Notes under the pieces: generated by a model
Told to the model about the DNA's origin: nothing
Seen by the model: the letters and a program-made list of their open reading frames with translations, nothing else
Database searches by the model: none
Made by a program: the position numbers and the translations under genes
From: CAYOHP01 sp964403795 [NCBI: uncultured bacterium]
GTDB lineage: Bacteria > Muiribacteriota > UBA6191 > CAZXTJ01
DNA length: 10,695 nucleotides
Direction of reading: 5' to 3'
Assembly (NCBI GenBank): GCA_964403795.1
Contig: CAYOHP010000189.1
Span: 1-10,695 of the forward strand
Shown: positions 6,685 to 10,695 of the stretch, one piece after another
Numbering within the stretch: position 1 is the stretch's first letter
Layout of the letters: each line of letters starts with the position of its first letter

Positions 6685-8978
6685 AGACGTACCTGCGGCT
6701 GGCGCTCCCGGCTCTGCTGGCGGCCGCGGGCCCGATCGCATCCTGGGCGGCTCCCGGGGGGGGCGCGACCCCGGCACCGACCGGGAAGCCGGGAGCCGCA
6801 CCTCCCGCGACCTCGGCGGCTGCCCCGAGCCTCCGGATCCGCGGCGCCCCGGTCCTCCGGGACGGGCGGCCCCGGGTGCGCCTGCTCTGGTTCCCGACCA
6901 CCGACTGGCTGCCCCCCGAGGGCCTGGACGTGTTCCGTCGGGTGGGATCGGGGGAGTGGGTGAGGCGCAACCCTGCGCCGATCGAGCCGAGCTACGACCT
7001 CGAGGGAACCCCGATGAAGGCGTTGGGTACCGCGCTCCAGGCGCGAAAGCTCCGGGCCTGGATGGACCAGGCGCGGGTCCCGGATACGGCGGCGCGCCCG
7101 GCGACCCTGGAAAGGGCCTTCCGCCGGCCCCCCAGCCGGGTCGGAGAGTTCGGGACCCACGTTGCCGAGGCGAAGTCCCGGTCGGCCACTCCGGGCGCCG
7201 CTCCTCGCCTTCCTCCGAAGGCGGTCGCGGCCCTGGTGCCGGTGCGGCCCGAGGCGCCCAGCAGGCTGCGCACCGAGGCCGACTACGTGCGCTCGGCGCG
7301 CCTGAAGGTGGTGTTCGAGGCCATGCAGGATCCCAAGGCCGCGCTGGCCGCGGGACTCGCCTGGGAGGACGACGACGTCGCCTCGGGAGCCCGCTACCAG
7401 TACTCGGTGCGGCGCAGCAGCCCGGCCACCGATTTGAGCCTGGAGATCGGCCGGCTCGAAGTGTCGGTGAGGTCCGGGGGAGGCCCCGCAGCACCCACCG
7501 GCCTGCGGGCGGAACAGACCGGGGTCGGCCGGGTGGAGCTGCGCTGGGACCGGCCGAGCCCCGAGGCCATGGCGGACGGCGACCTGGTGGGGTGGAACCT
7601 GGCCCGGGTGGCGGCCGGCCGGGAGGCCCGGTTGAACCGGAAGCCCGTGTCGATCCTCGACCGGCTGTCCGAGGCCGGGGGGGACGAGCTGGAGGAGCCG
7701 CTCTCCTTCTTCCTCGACGGGGAGGCCCCGGTGGGCACCGTGGGCTACCGGTTGACGATGCTCGACATGTTCGGGCGGGAGAGCCCGCCGGCCCAGGTCT
7801 CGGTCATGGTCGAGGACTGGCGAACGCCCTCGCCGGTGGCCTTCGCCGAGGCCGAGCTCGACGGCCAGGACGTGCGGGTCCTCTGGGCGCCTTCGGTCGG
7901 GGCCGAGCCGGTCGGGTACCGGATCTTCCGGGTGGACACCGAGCGGGGGGGCGATCCGGTCAGCCGGACCGAGGCTCTGGTCCCGGGTGAGCCGGTGGCC
8001 CGGGGACAGCCGCTGCCGCCACGCTTGGCCCGGGTCGTGGCGGCCGGGGCGCGCAGTCGCCCGCCCCGGCTGGCGGCCGTGGGCGCTCCGGGAGGGGCCG
8101 GTAAGGGGACCGACCCGAAGGGCGGGGCAGGGAAGCCCTTGCTCCCGGCTGCCGGGGGGGCTGGTGCGGCGGCCGCGACCCCGGCCAGCCTGGTTCCGAG
8201 CTGGCTCCAGTTCGTCGACCGGGCACCGCCCCGGGACGCCTACTACCGCTACCTGGTGGTCGCCGAGTCGATCGCCAACGGTCGGCGTTCCGAGCCCCAG
8301 CCGACCGGGCTGGTCCCGGTCCCCGACCACTCCCGGCTGGCGGCCCCCTCGAGCCTCTCCACCGGGCCGCTGGAGATCCTGACCTCGGCGCAGGTGCCTC
8401 GCTTTCCCATGGTGGGCGCCTATCCGGATGTCGAGTCGCTGCCTGGGGTGGCGGTCTCCCTCTCCTGGTCCCCGGTACCGGGGGCGACCTCGTATCGGGT
8501 GTGGCGGACCCCGGCCAGCAAGTACGTGATCGACGTCTCCGGCTTGCAGGTGGTGTCGCATCGCGCCCGGGAGGCGGTCGGCGAGGCCGTCGAGGATCTG
8601 CGCGAGGAGATCGCAGAGGCCGCCGGGGCGAAGCCACCCCCGCTGGTGACCGGCCAGCAGACCGTGAAGGGCAAGGTCAAGGAGATCACGGGGATTCCCC
8701 ATGGGGCCTTCAAGACCGAAGTGGTGGGTCGGTCCGGGGCGTACCTCGGGGGCACCTTCCCGCTGGACGGTCGGATGCGCGAGGGCAAGCTCCTCGACCG
8801 GTTGAAGGTCGAACTCGGCACCGAGGTGCTGCCGGCGGGAGCTGCCATGCAGAAGGTCGACATCCAGGTCGAGGTCGGGACCGCGGCGGCGCGGGAGGCC
8901 TTGGGCGGGACCGGCGGCGCGGGAGCCTCCGGGGGCTCCGGCTCCCGGAACCTCCCGGGGCCGGGAGGCGGACCGTGA
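6681..8978 (+). CDS. Exported fibronectin type III-like multidomain protein, 765 aa
   Basis: Predicted secreted or surface protein built from Ig-like FN3 domains, which usually act as spacers or binding modules. The signal peptide is residues 1-23 (KTYLRLALPALLAAAG core, SWA before A24), followed by an Ala/Pro/Gly/Thr-rich linker to about 48. FN3-like units: about 50-255, with a charged insertion; 270-380 (PTGLRAEQ, VELRWDRP, FLDG at 344, GYRLTMLD); 381-544 (VRVLWAP, YRIFRV, an Ala/Gly/Pro insertion, FVDR at 511, YYRYLVVAES); and a front half only at about 573-612 (VSLSWSPVPG, YRVWRTP). Residues 614-745 hold a helical stretch and an unrecognised beta segment, and the protein ends in a Gly/Ser/Pro tail. 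No catalytic motif and no Cys-rich region is seen. GTG 6681 overlaps the previous stop as GTGA; GTG 6678 would add one residue. The same overlap joins it to the next gene. FN3 assignment is by strand pattern and is fairly confident; the role is unknown. Confidence 0.78.
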   Translation: MKTYLRLALPALLAAAGPIASWAAPGGGATPAPTGKPGAAPPATSAAAPSLRIRGAPVLRDGRPRVRLLWFPTTDWLPPEGLDVFRRVGSGEWVRRNPAPIEPSYDLEGTPMKALGTALQARKLRAWMDQARVPDTAARPATLERAFRRPPSRVGEFGTHVAEAKSRSATPGAAPRLPPKAVAALVPVRPEAPSRLRTEADYVRSARLKVVFEAMQDPKAALAAGLAWEDDDVASGARYQYSVRRSSPATDLSLEIGRLEVSVRSGGGPAAPTGLRAEQTGVGRVELRWDRPSPEAMADGDLVGWNLARVAAGREARLNRKPVSILDRLSEAGGDELEEPLSFFLDGEAPVGTVGYRLTMLDMFGRESPPAQVSVMVEDWRTPSPVAFAEAELDGQDVRVLWAPSVGAEPVGYRIFRVDTERGGDPVSRTEALVPGEPVARGQPLPPRLARVVAAGARSRPPRLAAVGAPGGAGKGTDPKGGAGKPLLPAAGGAGAAAATPASLVPSWLQFVDRAPPRDAYYRYLVVAESIANGRRSEPQPTGLVPVPDHSRLAAPSSLSTGPLEILTSAQVPRFPMVGAYPDVESLPGVAVSLSWSPVPGATSYRVWRTPASKYVIDVSGLQVVSHRAREAVGEAVEDLREEIAEAAGAKPPPLVTGQQTVKGKVKEITGIPHGAFKTEVVGRSGAYLGGTFPLDGRMREGKLLDRLKVELGTEVLPAGAAMQKVDIQVEVGTAAAREALGGTGGAGASGGSGSRNLPGPGGGP
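6756..6763 (+). repeat. Run of eight G just after the signal peptide codons
   Basis: Eight consecutive G encode part of Gly26-Gly28 of the first FN3 protein, two codons past the predicted signal cleavage. Gain or loss of one base would leave the signal peptide intact but truncate or scramble the mature protein, the usual position for a phase-variable tract. Runs of seven G occur at 4331-4337, 7677-7683, 7945-7951 and 8154-8160. Gly codon choice (GGG) produces such runs easily in this genome. Confidence 0.5.
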
Positions 8979-10348
8979 TCGTGGCATCGGATCCGGGATC
9001 GAGGTTCCTGACCTGGCCGGGCCCGGCACCCAGGCACCCGACCCGGGTGATCGCACTCGCCCTCGCCCTGGTGGCGGCTTTCGCTCCGGCCGAGGTGGAG
9101 GCGGATGGGCCGATCCGGGTCCCCACCGGCAAGGGCTCCCGCTGCGACAACGTCCTGAAGCTGGTCTACCCGGTGGTCGACGCGGCCACCGACCGCTACT
9201 GGGAGAGCTTTCCGCCGATCGAGGTGGTCACCGGTGCGGCCCCCGACCGGATCATGTTCCAGGACCGCCTGCCTCGCTCGCTGGCGGTGTCCTGGGCCTA
9301 CCGGGTGGCAGCGGTGAACCGCTGGGGCGTGATCGGGGAACCGGCCACGGTCATGGTCGAGGTCCCGTCCACCGCGCCTCCCGCCGCACCCACCCTGCTC
9401 TCGGTGGTGGCCACCGAGGACGGCAACCTCCGGATCGAGGCTCGGGCCAGCTGTCCCCTGGAAGATGTCGGTCGGTACGAACTCTGGCGGCGTCGCGAGC
9501 CGCGTCGGCTGGTGCCGGTCCCGGGGGCAGCCGGGGCGGCTGCCGCCGCTGCGGGAGCTGCCGCGGCCGTGGCGGCCGCCGGGAACCAGGCATCGGCTGG
9601 CTCCCAGGCCGCCCGTCGGGTGGGCTCCCGGGCCTCGGGAGCCGGAGGAGGTCCGGCCCGACTGGCAAGCGGGAGGCTCGCCTTCGGCTCCTTCGACCTC
9701 GATGCGCCCTTCGTCGAGCACGCCCGCCGGCTCCTCGACCTGCGCTTCGAGTTGCAGGCCGTCGCACCCGAGGAGGTCACCGACGGCGAGGACAGCGTTG
9801 TCCGGTTCCTCGACCGGGACGTGGTCCCCGAGGAGCGCTACTGGTACGCGGTGCTGGCGGTGAGCCGGGGCGGGGTCGCGTCGCCCTTCTCGGTGCCGAT
9901 GGACGGAGCTCCGATCCGGGCCTTCGCGGACCCGCCTACCGTCACCGAGTCGATCGCCCTTCCGGATGCCGTGACGCTCCGGTGGACGGTGCCGGGTCGC
10001 ACCGGAAACTCCGTGGTCGAGCGGATCCAGGGCGACGCCTCGGCCTGTGCCGACCTGGCGCCCCAGCGCTGGATCCAGCTCTCCGACCTGCTGCCGGCCT
10101 CGGCGGCCAGCTTCGTCGACCGCACCGCCTACCCGGGGCGCACCTATACCTACCGGGTCCGCACCAAGGACCTCTCCGGCCGCGTGTCCCGCCCTGCCTG
10201 CGAGGCCCGGGCCGCGGGCGAGGGGGAGACCGAGGTCGCGGCCCTGGCCGTGGCCGAGCGGGTAGTCCGGGTGCCCCGGGGGTTGGCGATGCCGGGGGCC
10301 GGTGGGGCTCCGGTGGGGCCGCCGGTGGGGACTCCGGGCGGACGGTAG
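8975..10348 (+). CDS. Second exported fibronectin type III-like protein, 457 aa
   Basis: Predicted secreted partner of the preceding protein. The signal peptide has a basic n-region (RHPTR), hydrophobic core VIALALALVAAFAP (25-38) and a likely cleavage after VEA at 43. The mature part does not begin with a full FN3 domain. It has a short unrecognised segment with Cys57, then only the back half of one: FQDR at 95, AYRVAAVNRWG, then a strand ending near 130. A complete FN3 unit follows (about 134-310), interrupted by a very Ala/Gly-rich insertion and ending in FLDR (278) and YWYAVLAVSRGG. A last unit (about 318-415) has VTLRWTVPG, FVDR (380) and TYTYRVRTKD, with two Cys that could pair. The tail is Gly/Pro-rich. 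GTG 8975 is chosen because it overlaps the upstream stop as GTGA, exactly like the previous junction, and it keeps the n-region. GTG 9047 would remove the basic n-region. The function is unknown. Confidence 0.75.
   Translation: MIVASDPGSRFLTWPGPAPRHPTRVIALALALVAAFAPAEVEADGPIRVPTGKGSRCDNVLKLVYPVVDAATDRYWESFPPIEVVTGAAPDRIMFQDRLPRSLAVSWAYRVAAVNRWGVIGEPATVMVEVPSTAPPAAPTLLSVVATEDGNLRIEARASCPLEDVGRYELWRRREPRRLVPVPGAAGAAAAAAGAAAAVAAAGNQASAGSQAARRVGSRASGAGGGPARLASGRLAFGSFDLDAPFVEHARRLLDLRFELQAVAPEEVTDGEDSVVRFLDRDVVPEERYWYAVLAVSRGGVASPFSVPMDGAPIRAFADPPTVTESIALPDAVTLRWTVPGRTGNSVVERIQGDASACADLAPQRWIQLSDLLPASAASFVDRTAYPGRTYTYRVRTKDLSGRVSRPACEARAAGEGETEVAALAVAERVVRVPRGLAMPGAGGAPVGPPVGTPGGR
9520..9600 (+). 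repeat. Ala/Gly low-complexity tract inside an FN3 domain
   Basis: Successive GCN and GGN codons give a stretch of almost pure Ala and Gly, including runs of six and four Ala, around residues 183-209 of the second FN3 protein. It lies between strand C (RYELWRRRE) and the later FLDR/YWYAV strands of the same domain, so it is an intradomain insertion rather than a linker. The codons vary (GCC, GCT, GCG), so it is not a simple DNA repeat. A similar tract interrupts a domain of the upstream protein, around 8025-8190. Confidence 0.6.
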
Positions 10349-10370
10349 CGAGCGAGCCGCGATCCTGTCC

Positions 10371-10405
10371 CGGATGGACTGGCCGGTGGACTTCGGCCAG
10401 ATCCG
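10371..10405 (+). terminator. Hairpin downstream of the exported operon
   Basis: CGGAT (10371-10375) pairs with ATCCG (10401-10405), and CTGGCCG (10379-10385) with CGGCCAG (10394-10400), giving a 5+7 base-pair stem with a 3-base bulge on one side and an 8-base loop. It starts 23 bases after the last stop of the operon. No T run follows, so it is not a textbook intrinsic terminator. It may act as a 3' RNA-stabilising structure or a factor-assisted terminator. Confidence 0.4.
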
Positions 10406-10423
10406 AGGCCGTCCCAAAGGGTC

Positions 10424-10453
10424 TTGTCCGGACCTGTCGATGTCCGGTAGTGT
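10424..10453 (+). promoter_or_regulatory. Possible promoter for the gene at the right edge
   Basis: TTGTCC (10424-10429) and TAGTGT (10448-10453) are separated by 18 bases and resemble weak -35 and -10 boxes, 54 to 72 bases before the two candidate ATGs of the last gene. TGTCCGG is repeated exactly at 10425-10431 and 10441-10447, overlapping the -35 box and the bases just before the -10 box. The match is modest. Confidence 0.3.
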
Positions 10454-10507
10454 CTTCCAGCGTCTGGCCCAGTGGGCGGCTTTGGGCTACCCGCTCGGAG
10501 CGAGTCG

Positions 10508-10695
10508 ATGACCGATGGAGAAGCGATGATCCAGATCCAGGTCCGGGAACAGGGCACCGTGGACTTCGTGGCACGCGACCTCGGGGCCGGGGCCCACCTC
10601 GCCGTTGCCGAGCTCGAGGGCCTGGTGCTCTCGCTGGCGGCGCTCCCCGAAGGCGCCGAGCTCGAGGTCTCGGGCGTGGATCTGGTGATCGTGTT
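10508..10695 (+). CDS. Hypothetical protein, N-terminal fragment cut by the window edge
   Basis: An open frame begins with MTDGEAM and runs off the window after 62 codons, so the 3' end is missing. Two starts are possible: ATG 10508, with GGAG 7 bases upstream (10497-10500), and ATG 10526, with GGAG 5 bases upstream (10517-10520). The shorter form begins with a beta strand, IQIQVREQGTVDFVARDLG, followed by an amphipathic helix-like AVAELEGLVLSLAALPEG and a second strand. There is no signal peptide, so it is probably cytoplasmic, unlike the three genes before it. I do not recognise the family. The 159-base gap, hairpin and possible promoter before it suggest a separate transcript. Confidence 0.6.
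   Translation, partial: MTDGEAMIQIQVREQGTVDFVARDLGAGAHLAVAELEGLVLSLAALPEGAELEVSGVDLVIV

Noticed and set aside
3238-7494. A 1418-codon open frame on the minus strand, antisense to the operon
   Set aside because: It spans the kinase start, the intergenic region and two exported genes. Its translation is dominated by Pro, Arg, Gly, Glu and Asp with no domain, which is the shadow expected opposite GC-rich codons.
8501-8974. N-terminal extension of the second FN3 protein upstream of GTG 8975
   Set aside because: The extension is Arg/Gly-rich shadow of the first FN3 gene. It would bury a good signal peptide and destroy the 4-base overlap seen at both junctions.
1-10695. Mobile element, CRISPR array, tRNA or rRNA
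   Set aside because: I found no long terminal inverted repeats, transposase motifs, regularly spaced repeats or RNA gene signatures on either strand.

Overview
This is a very GC-rich bacterial stretch (roughly 70% G+C by eye). Arg is mostly CGG or CGC, Gly is often GGG, GTG and TTG starts appear, and Shine-Dalgarno sites are recognisable. A membrane-anchored Hanks-type Ser/Thr kinase next to large secreted beta-rich and fibronectin-type proteins fits a Gram-negative, environmental, high-GC lineage such as Myxococcota, Acidobacteriota or a deltaproteobacterial relative. Nothing in the window fixes the taxon. I see no rRNA, tRNA, CRISPR array, transposase or phage gene.

Layout. On the minus strand, reading leftwards from about 3367, lie a transmembrane Ser/Thr protein kinase (3367 to 1319) and, 96 bases downstream, a 12-segment major facilitator transporter (1222 to 47). 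The transporter is preceded by a possible 14-codon leader ORF with a strong Shine-Dalgarno site, whose stop overlaps the transporter start. On the plus strand, divergent from the kinase across a 290-base region, runs a compact operon of three genes, each encoding a predicted exported protein: a beta-rich protein of about 1008 residues that I do not recognise (3658-6684), a 765-residue fibronectin type III (FN3) protein (6681-8978) and a 457-residue FN3 protein (8975-10348). Both junctions in this operon are identical 4-base GTGA overlaps, where the stop of one gene lies inside the start of the next. A hairpin and a possible promoter follow. The window ends inside the first 60 or so codons of another gene (from 10508 or 10526).

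How the genes may work together. The three exported proteins are almost certainly transcribed together and translationally coupled, so they probably act at the same place outside the cytoplasm. The two FN3 proteins share an architecture in which the Ig-like domains carry long Ala/Gly/Pro-rich insertions in mid-domain. The last FN3 domain of the first protein appears to have only its front half, while the second protein starts, right after its signal peptide, with what looks like only the back half of one. This suggests one ancestral chain split into two exported proteins. The divergent kinase has a cytoplasmic catalytic domain and a large extracytoplasmic domain, so it could sense the envelope or the secreted products; that link rests on gene order alone. 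The most interesting material is this exported three-gene module, its split domain, its uncertain first start codon, and a promoter region carrying two exact 10-base repeats 20 bases apart.
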